This document shows, one piece after another, positions 37,453 to 46,459 of a stretch of 64,000 nucleotides of DNA. The stretch comes from Pseudomonas sp. MN1F (GTDB lineage Bacteria; Pseudomonadota; Gammaproteobacteria; Pseudomonadales; Pseudomonadaceae). Each line of letters opens with the position of its first letter. Position 1 is the first letter of the stretch. Under the pieces are notes generated by a model. That model was given only the letters and a program-made list of their open reading frames with translations, was not told the DNA's origin and did not search any database. The translations under genes and the position numbers were made by a program. Where the stretch lies: positions 1 to 64,000 of the forward strand of contig NZ_VZII01000025.1 of assembly GCF_009391885.1 (NCBI RefSeq), written 5' to 3'.

Positions 37453-40017
37453 TCAGTACACATCCCGCCGATACCGCCCATCCTCGATCAGCTGCTGTAC
37501 CGCTGCTTCCCCAAGCATGCCATTGAGCGCTGCATCCACGCCTGCCGCCATCCCTTGCAGGCTGCCGCAGACATACACACACGCCCCATCAGCCACCCAG
37601 CGCTTGAAGTCCTCGGCGTGCTGCAACAACACATCCTGTACATACACTTTCTCGGCCTGATCCCGCGAAAACGCCAGGTCCAGCCGCGCCAGGTCGCCGC
37701 TGTCGAGCCAGCCCTGCAGCTCAGCGCCACATAGCAGGTCATGCGCCCGGTTACGTTCGCCGAACAGCAGCCAGTTGCGTGGCTCGCTCGCATTGACCCG
37801 CGCCCGGATCAGGCTGCGCAGGCCGGCCAGGCCGGTGCCGTTGCCGATCAGGATCATCGGTGCCGCCGTCTCTGGCAGGTGGAAACCACTGTTGCGGCGC
37901 AGGCGCAGGCTCAAGGTGCCGCCCTGCGGCAGGTACTCGGTCAGCCAGCCGGAACCGAGGCCGAGGTTGCCGTCGGCATGGCGCTCCTGGCGCACGATCA
38001 GCTCCAGCACGCCATCGCTGGCGATCGAGGCGATCGAGTACTCGCGGCTGCCGACCGGCACCAATGCATCGACCAGCGCTTGCGGGTGCAGGCCGAGCAG
38101 GTGATCACGACGGCTTGGCAGCTGGCGGCCAGCCAGCGCCTGGTTCAAGGTTTGCTGCAGGCCCTCGACATGCACGATGGCCGCGGCGTCCAGCGCCATG
38201 CCGTGGAGGAACGCGGTGATCCTTGGCTGGCCGTTGAGTGGCAGAATTTCCACCAGGTCACCGGCTTCCCAGCTGGCCGGTTGCTCGGGGCGCAGGCCCA
38301 GCAGGTAGACCGGCTGGCCTTGGCTGCCTGGGTTGAGCAGCTCGCGTTGCACCAGGGTCCAGTTGCCGAAGCTCGGCGGCTGCCAGGCGCTGACAGGCTG
38401 GGCACCGGTCAGTTGCGCCAGTTCCTGCTGCCACTGTTGCAAGGCGGCCTGGTCGGCGTTGTCCACTTCCACCGGGCTGAATGCGCTGCTGGCGCCGCGC
38501 TCGCCAAGCCACGCCTGCAGGCGCCGGGCGAAGCCGCAGAAATGCGGATACTGGCGGTCGCCAAGGGCGAGCAGGGCATAGCTGAGGTTGTTCAGTGCCC
38601 AGGGCTGGCCGAGGACCTTGCGCTCGAAACTGCGGGCACTGTCTGGCGCTTCGCCGTCGCCAAAGGTGCTGACCACGAACAGGGCGCGCCTGGCCTGGCG
38701 CAAGTCTTGTTCACCCAGGTCGGCCAGGGCGCGCACTTGCACCGGCAAGCCGGCAGCCTGTAGCTGCCCGGCGCTCTGCCAGGCCAGCTGCTCGGCGAAG
38801 CCGCTCTGGCTGGCGAAGCCAATCAGCCAGCCATCGCCCCTGGCCGGGTTGCTGTCGACAGTGCCGCGAGCGGCACGTACCTGGCGCTTCTTGCGCCGGC
38901 GGTCGAGGTACAGCAGCCAGCCGGTGACGAAGAACAGCGGCATGGTCAGGCTGGCGATGGTGACGATGATGCGACCCGGCAGGCCGAAATATTCGCCGAC
39001 GTGCAGGGCGTAGACGCTCTGCAGCAGCTGCGCCTTGAAAGACTTGTCGTTGTAGCGGTCCTGGCTTTTCACCTGGCCAGTGGCCGGGTCGAGCACCAGG
39101 GTGTTGAACGCGCGCGGGTGGGCGGCATCTTCGAGCAGGTAGAACAGGTTGGCCGGCTGGCCACCGGCTGGAGGCAGGCGCAGGTTGTACATGGCCAGGC
39201 CAGGGCCGGCGGCGGCCTTGAGGCTGGCCCAGATAGCGTCATAGTCGACCACCAGCGGCGGCGCGTTCTTGTCGACCTTGGGTGGCCCATGGCGGCCCCG
39301 GCCTTCGCCGCGCTTCTGTTGCTGGCCAGCGGCGGGTTGGTCAGCCAGCAGTTTGTTCAGGCCCGAGCGGTACCATTCGTAGGACCAGAACAGCCCGGTC
39401 AGTGCGAACAGAAGGTAGAACAGCAGGCACCAGGTTCCAGCCACGGCGTGCAGGTCCCAGTTGAAGGCTCGGCCTTGCTTGGCCCAGTCGAAGGTCAGCC
39501 AGGTGCGCCAGTTCAGCGCCTTGCGCGGCCAGCGCAGGTACAGGCCGGACAGGCAGAAGAACACCAGCATCAGGGTGCAGGCACCGGTGATTTGCCGGCC
39601 GGTGTCGCCCATGGCGAGGAAGCGGTGCAGGGTCAGCATCAGGTTGAAGAAACCTTGCCCGGTGGCCTCGCCCTTGAGCTCACCGGTATACGGGTCGGCG
39701 TAGCGCAGCGCGCCCCGGCGCTCACCCGGTAGCGGGGTGAAGAATACCCGCGCGGCGTTGCCTTCGCGCACGTCGACCCACAGCATCGACACCTTGTCGC
39801 CTTGCTCGGCCTCGACCCGGCGCACCAGCTCGGCCGGTGGCAGCACGCCCTCGGCGCGGACCTCGACCTTGAGCACATCGGCGTTGAAGGCGCGCAGCAA
39901 CTCTTCCTGGAACGAGTACAGCGCACCGGTGATACCCATCAAGGCCAGCACCAGGCCAGCGGTGATGCCAAACAACCAGTGCAGTTGGAACAGCGTCTTC
40001 TTCACCACATCTCTCAC
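37453..40017 (-). CDS. piuB: PepSY-TM/flavodoxin/FAD-NADP reductase fusion (PiuB-like)
   Basis: An 854-residue inner-membrane reductase. It starts with a PepSY-TM unit (spans near 13-35, 143-162, 195-215 and 348-370, with PepSY-type sequence between). A flavodoxin-like domain follows (about 395-540, '[20 protein letters not shown]'), then a sulfite-reductase/FNR-type FAD and NAD(P) module (about 560-854, '[20 protein letters not shown]', '[20 protein letters not shown]'). The combination suggests electron transfer from NADPH through flavins across the membrane, plausibly to reduce ferric siderophore complexes. It lies directly downstream of the receptor gene piuA, the arrangement I recall at the P. 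aeruginosa piu locus. The first codon is uncertain (GTG at 40017 or GTG at 40008). Confidence 0.85.
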   Translation of the reverse strand: MRDVVKKTLFQLHWLFGITAGLVLALMGITGALYSFQEELLRAFNADVLKVEVRAEGVLPPAELVRRVEAEQGDKVSMLWVDVREGNAARVFFTPLPGERRGALRYADPYTGELKGEATGQGFFNLMLTLHRFLAMGDTGRQITGACTLMLVFFCLSGLYLRWPRKALNWRTWLTFDWAKQGRAFNWDLHAVAGTWCLLFYLLFALTGLFWSYEWYRSGLNKLLADQPAAGQQQKRGEGRGRHGPPKVDKNAPPLVVDYDAIWASLKAAAGPGLAMYNLRLPPAGGQPANLFYLLEDAAHPRAFNTLVLDPATGQVKSQDRYNDKSFKAQLLQSVYALHVGEYFGLPGRIIVTIASLTMPLFFVTGWLLYLDRRRKKRQVRAARGTVDSNPARGDGWLIGFASQSGFAEQLAWQSAGQLQAAGLPVQVRALADLGEQDLRQARRALFVVSTFGDGEAPDSARSFERKVLGQPWALNNLSYALLALGDRQYPHFCGFARRLQAWLGERGASSAFSPVEVDNADQAALQQWQQELAQLTGAQPVSAWQPPSFGNWTLVQRELLNPGSQGQPVYLLGLRPEQPASWEAGDLVEILPLNGQPRITAFLHGMALDAAAIVHVEGLQQTLNQALAGRQLPSRRDHLLGLHPQALVDALVPVGSREYSIASIASDGVLELIVRQERHADGNLGLGSGWLTEYLPQGGTLSLRLRRNSGFHLPETAAPMILIGNGTGLAGLRSLIRARVNASEPRNWLLFGERNRAHDLLCGAELQGWLDSGDLARLDLAFSRDQAEKVYVQDVLLQHAEDFKRWVADGACVYVCGSLQGMAAGVDAALNGMLGEAAVQQLIEDGRYRRDVY

Positions 40018-40065
40018 CTTGTGTTGCTGCCACCGACCGCGCGGCGTGCATTATGCCTTGATACG

Positions 40066-40097
40066 CAAAAGCCCCGCTCACAGGTATGAACGGGGCT
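40066..40097 (-). terminator. Partial terminator between piuA and piuB (minus strand)
   Basis: On the minus strand, AGCCCCG and CGGGGCT (complements of 40091-40097 and 40070-40076) pair with a 14-base loop and are followed by TTTT (complement of 40067-40070). The stem is only 7 bp with a long loop, so read-through into piuB is likely. Confidence 0.6.
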
Positions 40098-40110
40098 CGG
40101 CGGTGTTTCG

Positions 40111-42420
40111 TCAGAAGTGGACGCTGGTGGTCAGCAATGCCGTCCTGCCCGCTGCCTGGTTGGCGAAGTGGGTGGAGAAGGCCTTGTCGTAGTACACCTC
40201 GTTGGTCAGGTTCTGCACGTTCAACTGCAGGTCGACGTTCTTGGTCAGCTTGTAGGCGGCCATGGCGTCGTAGCGCACATAGCTGTCGACCATGGTGGTG
40301 TTGGCCACGCTGCCGTATACGTCATCCACGTAGAATGCACCGCCACCGACGGTCAGCTTCGGCGTGATCGAGTAGGTGGTCCACAGGCTGGCGCTGTTGT
40401 TCGGCGTGTTCGGCAGCTGGTTGCCGTCGTTGGCCGCGCCCACCGGGCCGCCGTCGATCTGGCGCGCTTCCATGTAGGTGTAGCCGGCGAACACTTGCCA
40501 TTTGTCGGTGATCTTGCCGCTGGCCGACAGCTCGATGCCCTGCACACGGGTTTCGCCGACGTTTTCGTAGGTGGTGGTGTTCACCTGGACGCGGGCGTTT
40601 TCTTTCTCGGTGCGGAACAGCGCAGCAGCCAGGGACAGACGCTCGTTGAGCAGGTCCCATTTGGTGCCGATTTCGTAGTTGGTGGTTTCTTCCGGCTCCA
40701 TGTCGCTGCTCAGCAGGTTGCCGCTGCGATCAGTGGTGTTGCCCAGCGGGTTGCCTTCAGTGCCTTCGCCGAGCATCGCACCTGGTGGGGTGGCGGAGGT
40801 GGCGTAGGACACGTAGATGCTGCCGTTGTCGGCCGGTTTCCACACCAGGCCCAGCTGGCCGGTGACGAACTCACTGGTGTCCTTGCCCTTGGAGACGACG
40901 CCCTTGGTACTTACCGCCGTGCTGCCGTTGGCGTTGTAGCCACGGAACTGAGTGTCGAAGTGATCGTAACGCAGGCCCATGTTCAGCAGCCACTGTGGCG
41001 ACAGTTCGAGGGTGTCGAACACGTAGATGGCCCGGGTGTTGCTCTTGGTATTGGTGCCGGCGTAGTTGCGCGAGATTGCACCGTTCCACGGATCATCCGG
41101 GTTCGGGTTGCTCAGCGAGGTGCAGTTGTAGCCGCTGGTAGCACCGATCATGCCTGGGGTGCAGTTGGTGTTCGCTGCGCCACCGGGGACGGTGTCGGTG
41201 TTGACGTCGTAGGTTTCACGGTCGCTTTCTTCACGGCTCAGCTCGATACCGGTGGCGAAGCTGTTCTTCAGGCCACCGAGGTAGAACTCGCCGAACAGAT
41301 CGGTCTGGTTGGTGGTAGTGGAGGTGTTGCCAACGCGGGTGTTGGCGCGGCGCCAGACGCTGCCATTGTTGACGTTGCCCTTGCTGTCGTCGGGCTGGGT
41401 CAGGATGTAGTCCTGCATGCTGTTGCCGTGACGGAAGGTGTTCTTGATGGTCAGCGCTTCGCTCAGGTCGTGCTCGATGGCGAAGGTGGCGATGTCGACA
41501 CGGGTCTTGCGGAAGTCGCGGTCGGTCAGGCCGTAGAAGTTGTCGCTGTCGCCACCGTCGTTCGGCTTGCTCGGGTGAGCAGAGGTGCGCGCGGCGCTGC
41601 CAGCGGTGGGAATAGTGTAAGGAATGCCCGAGTCAGGCAGGTCATCACTTTCCAGGTGGTAGTAATCGAGGTTGACGCGGGTCGCGGTGCCCAGGCCGAA
41701 GGCCAGCGACGGGGCGATACCCCAGCGGTCGTAGTTGACCTTGTCACGCCCGGCGACATTGCTTTCGTGGGTCATCAGGTTCAGACGCCCGGCGACGGTG
41801 TCGCTGAACTGGTAGTTGCCATCGAAGGTGTAACGCTGGGTCTGGTCGCTGCCCCAGGTCCAGGCACCGTCGAGCGAATTGCCCAGGTGCGCGCGCTTGC
41901 TCACCAGGTTGATGGTGCCGCCGGCAGCGCCGCGGCCGCCGATGGCCGAGTTCGGGCCCTTGGCCACTTCGACCGATTCGATGGCGAAAATTTCGCGGGT
42001 CTGGGCGCCAGTGTCGCGCACGCCGTCCAGGTAGGTGTCACCCTGGGCGTCGAAGCCGCGGATGAACGGGCGGTCGCCTTGCGGGTTGCCGCCTTCGCCG
42101 GCACCGAAGGTGATGCCAGGCACGGTGCGCAGGGCGTCCTGCAGGGTCAGGGCATTGGTGTCCTTGATCACTTGCTGCGGGATGACGGTGACCGAGCGCG
42201 GGGTGTCCACCAGCGGTGCGGTGTACTTCTGCGAGGAGGCCTTCTCGACCTTGTAATCGGTGCTGGCCTGCTCAGCCTTGCCATTGACGCTGGTGGCGTC
42301 GAGGGTGATGGCGCTGCTGGCAGCCGGGTCAGCGGCGTAAGCGCCGGAAGCGCTGAGGGCGACACCGATGGCCGAGACGATCAGGCGTGGTGAACTCACT
42401 GCAGATGGTACGTGACGCAT
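40111..42420 (-). CDS. piuA: TonB-dependent siderophore receptor (PiuA/Fiu type)
   Basis: A 769-residue outer-membrane receptor. The ATG at 42420 gives a signal peptide ending 'SASGAYA' and has GGGGAAGG about 12 bases upstream; an upstream in-frame start would lack a signal. The plug domain has 'DTPRSVTVIPQQVIKDTNAL' and 'PNSAIGGRGAAGGTINLVSK', and the barrel ends 'AAGRTALLTTSVHF' with a terminal Phe. PiuA/Fiu receptors take up catecholate and some antibiotic-conjugated siderophores. Upstream is a good Fur box (42486-42500). A divergent hydroxylase and the downstream reductase complete the piu cluster. Confidence 0.93.
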   Translation of the reverse strand: MRHVPSAVSSPRLIVSAIGVALSASGAYAADPAASSAITLDATSVNGKAEQASTDYKVEKASSQKYTAPLVDTPRSVTVIPQQVIKDTNALTLQDALRTVPGITFGAGEGGNPQGDRPFIRGFDAQGDTYLDGVRDTGAQTREIFAIESVEVAKGPNSAIGGRGAAGGTINLVSKRAHLGNSLDGAWTWGSDQTQRYTFDGNYQFSDTVAGRLNLMTHESNVAGRDKVNYDRWGIAPSLAFGLGTATRVNLDYYHLESDDLPDSGIPYTIPTAGSAARTSAHPSKPNDGGDSDNFYGLTDRDFRKTRVDIATFAIEHDLSEALTIKNTFRHGNSMQDYILTQPDDSKGNVNNGSVWRRANTRVGNTSTTTNQTDLFGEFYLGGLKNSFATGIELSREESDRETYDVNTDTVPGGAANTNCTPGMIGATSGYNCTSLSNPNPDDPWNGAISRNYAGTNTKSNTRAIYVFDTLELSPQWLLNMGLRYDHFDTQFRGYNANGSTAVSTKGVVSKGKDTSEFVTGQLGLVWKPADNGSIYVSYATSATPPGAMLGEGTEGNPLGNTTDRSGNLLSSDMEPEETTNYEIGTKWDLLNERLSLAAALFRTEKENARVQVNTTTYENVGETRVQGIELSASGKITDKWQVFAGYTYMEARQIDGGPVGAANDGNQLPNTPNNSASLWTTYSITPKLTVGGGAFYVDDVYGSVANTTMVDSYVRYDAMAAYKLTKNVDLQLNVQNLTNEVYYDKAFSTHFANQAAGRTALLTTSVHF

Positions 42421-42485
42421 TATTGTAGGCCTTCCCCAAGGTGTGAAGGCCGCGAATGTTAATGTAAGGATTTGTAAGGCACAAT

Positions 42486-42500
42486 TGAGACTCGTTACCA
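42486..42500. promoter_or_regulatory. Fur box upstream of piuA
   Basis: TGAGACTCGTTACCA matches the 7-1-7 Fur pattern TGATAATNATTATCA at 11 of 14 defined positions. It lies 66 bp from the piuA start in the divergent piuA/piuC region and predicts iron repression of the receptor. Confidence 0.6.
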
Positions 42501-42592
42501 TTCGCTATAAATTTACAATCTTTACATGTTCTCTTTACGTTTTATGGACGCTGAATCGTCTATGGCCTTGCCAGGGCTTGTGCTGGGTAAAA

Positions 42593-42611
42593 GGGAATCA
42601 ATATCATTGAC
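42593..42611. promoter_or_regulatory. Possible second Fur box upstream of piuC
   Basis: GGGAATCAATATCATTGAC matches the 19-bp Fur consensus at 12 of 19 positions and contains the perfect inverted repeat TCAAT-ATC-ATTGA. It lies 30 bp before the piuC start. A weaker candidate than the box at 42486. Confidence 0.4.
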
Positions 42612-42640
42612 GCTTTACAGATCTTAACGGTGCCGCCGCC

Positions 42641-43321
42641 ATGCTGCTTCATATCCCCGGGTTGTTTGACGCCGATGAACTGGCCCGTATCCGCGAGGCG
42701 CTGGAGCAGACCGACTGGGCCGACGGCAAGGTCACGGCCGGCTATCAGTCGGCCAAGGCCAAGCACAACCTGCAATTGCCGGAAGGGCACCCGCTGGCCA
42801 AGGAAATCGGCAGCGCACTGATCGATCGCTTGTGGCAGACCCCGCGTTTCATGTCGGCGGCCTTGCCACACAAAGTGTTCCCGCCACTGATCAATTGCTA
42901 CCGCGAGGGCGGCAACTTCGGTTTCCACATCGACAATGCCCTGCGCCAGCCCAAGGGCAGCGCGGAACGGGTGCGCACCGACCTGTCCTCGACCTTGTTT
43001 CTCAGCGACCCGGACAGTTACGACGGCGGCGAACTGGTAATCCAGGACACCTACGGTGAGCAGCAGGTCAAGCTGGCGGCCGGCGACCTGGTGCTGTATC
43101 CGGGCACCAGCCTGCACAAGGTCAACCCGGTGACCCGTGGCGTGCGCTATGCGGCGTTCTTCTGGACCCAGAGCCTGGTGCGTGAGGACAGCCAGCGCGC
43201 GCTGCTGTTCGAGATGGACAATGCCATCCAGCAGCTCACCGCCGATGTGCCGGACCACCCGTCCTTGCTGCAGCTGACCGGCACCTACCACAACCTGCTG
43301 CGCCGCTGGGCCGAGGTCTGA
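42641..43321 (+). CDS. piuC: PKHD-type Fe(II)/2-oxoglutarate hydroxylase PiuC
   Basis: A 226-residue dioxygenase of the PKHD-type (YbiX/PiuC) family. The iron facial triad is His/Asp in '[11 protein letters not shown]' and His in '[13 protein letters not shown]'; the Arg of 'GVRYAAFFW' would bind 2-oxoglutarate. The substrate is not known, and these proteins occur beside iron-uptake receptors, here the divergent piuA. Length is full. The ribosome site is poor; the start codon is the first possible one. Sel1 gene follows three bases after the stop. Confidence 0.92.
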   Translation: MLLHIPGLFDADELARIREALEQTDWADGKVTAGYQSAKAKHNLQLPEGHPLAKEIGSALIDRLWQTPRFMSAALPHKVFPPLINCYREGGNFGFHIDNALRQPKGSAERVRTDLSSTLFLSDPDSYDGGELVIQDTYGEQQVKLAAGDLVLYPGTSLHKVNPVTRGVRYAAFFWTQSLVREDSQRALLFEMDNAIQQLTADVPDHPSLLQLTGTYHNLLRRWAEV

Positions 43322-43324
43322 GCC

Positions 43325-44074
43325 ATGTCCTATCAGCTGCGTCGTGAAGAAGTGGTGGATGCTGCCGGCCTGCAGGCCATGCTCGAACACAGCCCTGGCA
43401 AGGCGGCCCAGGCGATCCTGGCGGCTGCGGGGCAGGGCATGGTCGAGGCGCAGCTGCTGCTCGGGCAGATTCTGCTCGACGGCCGTGGTATCGAGCAGGA
43501 CGCCGGTGTTGCCCGGCGCTGGTTCGGCATTGCGGCACAGGGCGGCAGTGCCATGGCGCACAACATGCTCGGTCGTTGCCTGGAGCATGGTTGGGGGGGC
43601 GAGGTGAACCTGGCGCAGTCGGCCATTCACTATGCCAGGGCGGCCGATGCCGGCCTGGATTGGGGGCTGTACAACCTGGGCAACCTGCTGGCCACCGGGC
43701 GTGGGCTACCCGCCAACCAGGCCCAGGCGCTGAGCTGTTACGAGAAGGCTGCGCAGATGGGCCATGCCAAGTCGATGAACTTGTACGGGCGTTACCTGGA
43801 GCACGGCATTGCCACCGCGCCGAGCCCGGTGCGGGCGGTGCGCTGGTATCGGCGCTCGGCCGAAGCGGGGGATTTCCGCGGCATGTTCAGCCTGGCGATG
43901 GTGCTGGCCGAGCGGGGGGACATGGCAGAAGTCGGGGCTTGGCTGGAGCGCGCGCGGGTCGAGGGCAACCTGAGCTTTCTGCGTAGCGCCTTGGTGACCT
44001 TGCAAGGGGCGGGGCCAGTGTTGATGGCGTTTGCGCAGCGATATGCCGAAGAGATCGAACGGCGCGGGGAGTGA
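43325..44074 (+). CDS. Sel1-repeat protein
   Basis: A 249-residue soluble protein with four to five Sel1-like repeats, for example 'AQLLLGQILLDGRGIEQDAG', 'AHNMLGRCLEHGWGGEVNL', 'GLYNLGNLLATGRGLPANQA' and 'SMNLYGRYLEHGIATAPSPV'. Such repeats form alpha-solenoid binding scaffolds. It has no signal peptide. It starts three bases after piuC, so it is probably co-transcribed and iron-regulated; its partner is unknown. Confidence 0.88.
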   Translation: MSYQLRREEVVDAAGLQAMLEHSPGKAAQAILAAAGQGMVEAQLLLGQILLDGRGIEQDAGVARRWFGIAAQGGSAMAHNMLGRCLEHGWGGEVNLAQSAIHYARAADAGLDWGLYNLGNLLATGRGLPANQAQALSCYEKAAQMGHAKSMNLYGRYLEHGIATAPSPVRAVRWYRRSAEAGDFRGMFSLAMVLAERGDMAEVGAWLERARVEGNLSFLRSALVTLQGAGPVLMAFAQRYAEEIERRGE

Positions 44075-44210
44075 TCAGTGGCCTGGGACGGCTAGCCATT
44101 CGAGGGGGGCGTTCCAGGTTCTTCCCAGGGGGACACGGAAGCAGAGTCGCGTTGCACCGCGCAAGTCATACGACTGCGGTTCTCTTGCGATTCATCACCT
44201 GGAGGTCACC

Positions 44211-44726
44211 ATGACGACAATCAATCTGCAGCAATCATTCACGGCGAGGTTGGAGGGGCAAGACAACAGCAAACAGAGCGTGCCGATCATGCTAATCGAA
44301 CGGCAATTGCTCGAAGTGGACAGCTCCGGATGGCTCTGTCTGCCAGCAGGCGATACGGTGGGGCTGAATTTCTTGCCGGCCACGTTGCGTTTCGATTTTC
44401 TTGGTCAGCATGGCGACAGTTGCCATTACCGGGTCAGTTGCGCGACCAGGAATTCGCATTATTTCGAGCGACATCTGGATTGCAGCAGCAACGGTTACCT
44501 AGGCTTCTACAGTTCGTCGGCGGGTGATGTATTCTGGAAAATCGATGTGATCAACGGTTCGGCGAGCGGCGTATCGCCTGTATTCAACCTGCGTGATCAC
44601 CGCGGGCGCGGGGTAACGACGCTGACTGACAGCAGTATTATCCAGGGCAAGATAACCTACCTGGCGGCTTCCGACTCCAGGATGAAGCCCCAGCCCTTCA
44701 AGCTGGTTGACTATAAGCCGAGCTGA
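44211..44726 (+). CDS. Hypothetical 171-residue protein, beta-rich, unknown family
   Basis: I do not recognise this family. The start ATG 44211 follows GGAGG (44201-44205), a strong ribosome site, and the frame has normal length and no lesions. The protein is rich in short beta-like stretches and polar residues with four cysteines (SGWLCLPAGDTVG, DSCHYRVSCATRN, RHLDCSSNGYLGFYSSSAGD). 'SNGYLGFYSS...VFWKIDV' loosely recalls beta-trefoil or fascin-type repeats, but that is a guess. No signal peptide or membrane span is seen. Its base composition is visibly less GC-rich than that of its neighbours. It sits between sel1 and speC, and I do not recall it in the KT2440 order, so a transferred insertion is possible. 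Confidence 0.75.
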   Translation: MTTINLQQSFTARLEGQDNSKQSVPIMLIERQLLEVDSSGWLCLPAGDTVGLNFLPATLRFDFLGQHGDSCHYRVSCATRNSHYFERHLDCSSNGYLGFYSSSAGDVFWKIDVINGSASGVSPVFNLRDHRGRGVTTLTDSSIIQGKITYLAASDSRMKPQPFKLVDYKPS

Positions 44727-44746
44727 CCCAAGGGAGGCATGAGTCG

Positions 44747-44769
44747 AGCGCCGCCTGCACGGCGCTTTA
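44747..44769 (+). terminator. Terminator of the unknown gene
   Basis: AGCGCCG (44747-44753), loop CCTGCA, CGGCGCT (44760-44766), then TTTA. It stands between two convergent genes. Confidence 0.7.
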
Positions 44770-44790
44770 CCGCGCAGGCGACGCAGATGC

Positions 44791-45954
44791 TTACAGGTAG
44801 TAAGCCTTCAGCGGCGGGAAGCCGTTGAATTCAACAGCGCTGTAGCTGGTGGTGTAGGCACCGGTGGACAGCCAGTACAGGCGATCACCGATGGCCAGGT
44901 TCAGCGGCAGGCCGTACTTGTAGTTTTCGTACATGATGTCGGCGCTGTCACAGGTCGGGCCGGCGATGACCACTTCTTCGGCTTCGCCTTTCTTCTCGGT
45001 CCAGATCGGGAACTTGATGGCTTCGTCCATGGTTTCGATCAGGCCCGAGAATTTGCCCACGTCGGTGTAGATCCAGCGCTCGACGGCGGTGCGCGACTTG
45101 CGCGCGACCAGCACCACTTCGCTGACCAGGATACCGGCGTTGGCGATCAGCGAACGGCCCGGCTCGAGGATGATTTCCGGCAGGTCGTCACCGAAGTCTT
45201 CCTTCAGGAAGCGGATGATCTCTTCGGCGTAGGTCTCGAGGCTGTTGGTACGGGTGATGTAGTTGGCCGGGAAGCCGCCACCCATGTTGATCAGCTTCAG
45301 CTCGATGCCGTCTTCTTCCTTCAGGCGCTCGAAGATCACCTTGACCTTGGCGATGGCTGCGTCCCACACGCTGATATCGCGCTGTTGCGAGCCAACGTGG
45401 AAGGAGATGCCGTAAGGCACCAGGCCCAGGTCACGGGCGAGGATCAGCAGGTCCATGGCCATGTCGGTCTGGCAGCCGAATTTGCGCGACAGTGGCCAGT
45501 CGGCCGTGGTCGAGCCTTCGGTGAGGATACGCACGTACACTTTCGAGCCCGGCGCGGCCTTGGCGATGTTGCGCAGGTCGGCTTCCGAGTCGGTGGCGTA
45601 CAGGCGCACGCCCTTCTCGTAGAAGTAGCGGATGTCCTTGGACTTCTTGATGGTGTTGCCGTAGCTGATACGGTCGGCGCTGACACCACGGCCCAGGACC
45701 TTGTCCAGTTCGTAGATCGAGGCGATGTCGAAGCTCGAACCTTTCTCTTTGAGCAGGTCGATGATCTCGACGGCCGGGTTGGCCTTGACCGCGTAGTACA
45801 CCTTGGCGAACTCGAAACCAGCACGCAGGTCGTCATAGGCCTGGCTGATCATCTGGGTGTCGATGAGTACGAACGGGGTTTCCTGCTTGTCGGCGAACGC
45901 CTTCATTTTCTGGAAGGTGTCACGCGCGAAATAGTCTTCGACCTGGATCGACAT
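44791..45954 (-). CDS. speC: Ornithine decarboxylase (PLP fold type III)
   Basis: A 387-residue decarboxylase that makes putrescine from ornithine. It is of the eukaryote-like alanine-racemase fold: 'KVYYAVKANPAVEIIDLL' contains the PLP-binding Lys, 'VGSQQRDISVW' and 'MGGGFPANY' the phosphate loops, 'LEPGRSLIANAGI' the E-P-G-R motif, and 'PTCDSADIMYENY' the C-terminal active-site Cys and Asp. The ATG at 45954 is chosen with GGAG upstream; longer in-frame starts (45969 and a TTG at 45975) are possible. The amine-related genes at 56.8-60.6 kb are functionally close but not adjacent. Confidence 0.95.
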   Translation of the reverse strand: MSIQVEDYFARDTFQKMKAFADKQETPFVLIDTQMISQAYDDLRAGFEFAKVYYAVKANPAVEIIDLLKEKGSSFDIASIYELDKVLGRGVSADRISYGNTIKKSKDIRYFYEKGVRLYATDSEADLRNIAKAAPGSKVYVRILTEGSTTADWPLSRKFGCQTDMAMDLLILARDLGLVPYGISFHVGSQQRDISVWDAAIAKVKVIFERLKEEDGIELKLINMGGGFPANYITRTNSLETYAEEIIRFLKEDFGDDLPEIILEPGRSLIANAGILVSEVVLVARKSRTAVERWIYTDVGKFSGLIETMDEAIKFPIWTEKKGEAEEVVIAGPTCDSADIMYENYKYGLPLNLAIGDRLYWLSTGAYTTSYSAVEFNGFPPLKAYYL

Positions 45955-46236
45955 GCTCAGGGACTCCATGGGCAAACTGAATGATTAAGTGGCTGCAAAC
46001 TGAACGTCCTCCGTATCCCCACTTTGGTTCGCCTACTCAGTACTTGAGCCGGATGGATCGTTTCCAGCATGGACGTTCGGCGCGCACTTTAGGGCGTGAA
46101 GAATGCAGAATCAACTGGCAATCCGGGTGCGATCGTCGTGGATCGGCACGCTACCCGTTGAATAACCGACTCACCTGACCGCCTGATGTTCCCCGGCATG
46201 TTTCAAGCGTAAAAAATTGTGGAATAGACCGCGTTG
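45955..46236. other. Non-coding stretch upstream of speC
   Basis: No gene was found. The segment should hold the speC promoter (minus strand), but no strong -35/-10 pair or leader structure was recognised. AT-rich bases AAAAAATTGTGG at 46211-46222 are the only notable composition change before the REP pair. Confidence 0.5.
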
Positions 46237-46313
46237 ACCCCTTTGCGGGTAAACCCGCTCCTACAGGGTTTTCGCAATTCCTATGGGAGCGGGTTTACCC
46301 GCGAAGGGGCCTG
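46237..46313. repeat. Inverted pair of REP elements
   Basis: Arm 1 (about 46237-46266) reads CCCCTTTGCGGGTAAACCCG and continues CTCCTACAGG. Arm 2 (about 46280-46310) is its inverse, with CTATGGGAGCGGG then TTTACCCGCGAAGGGG. Each holds the palindrome GCGGGT(A/T)(A/T)ACCCGC. This is a typical P. putida BIME-like REP pair, in the gap between divergently transcribed speC and the sigma factor gene. Confidence 0.9.
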
Positions 46314-46408
46314 TGGTGTTCATATTTATGGCCACAATTTCTGGCACTGGCGTACATGAAAAACACGATAAATTTTTTGTTACCGTCGGGCAGATTTGCC
46401 GTTATGGA

Positions 46409-46423
46409 TGAGAAACATTACTA
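46409..46423. promoter_or_regulatory. Fur box upstream of the FecI-type sigma gene
   Basis: TGAGAAACATTACTA agrees with the 7-1-7 Fur pattern TGATAATNATTATCA at 10 of 14 defined positions. It is 37 bp before the sigma-factor start, a usual place for iron repression of ECF iron-starvation sigma genes. Confidence 0.55.
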
Positions 46424-46459
46424 TTCGCACCCTCATCCGCCTCCCTGACGACCCCGAAC

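Noticed and set aside
40117..42393. A 758-codon plus-strand frame opposite piuA
   Set aside because: Antisense shadow of a receptor gene with convincing plug, barrel and terminal-Phe features.
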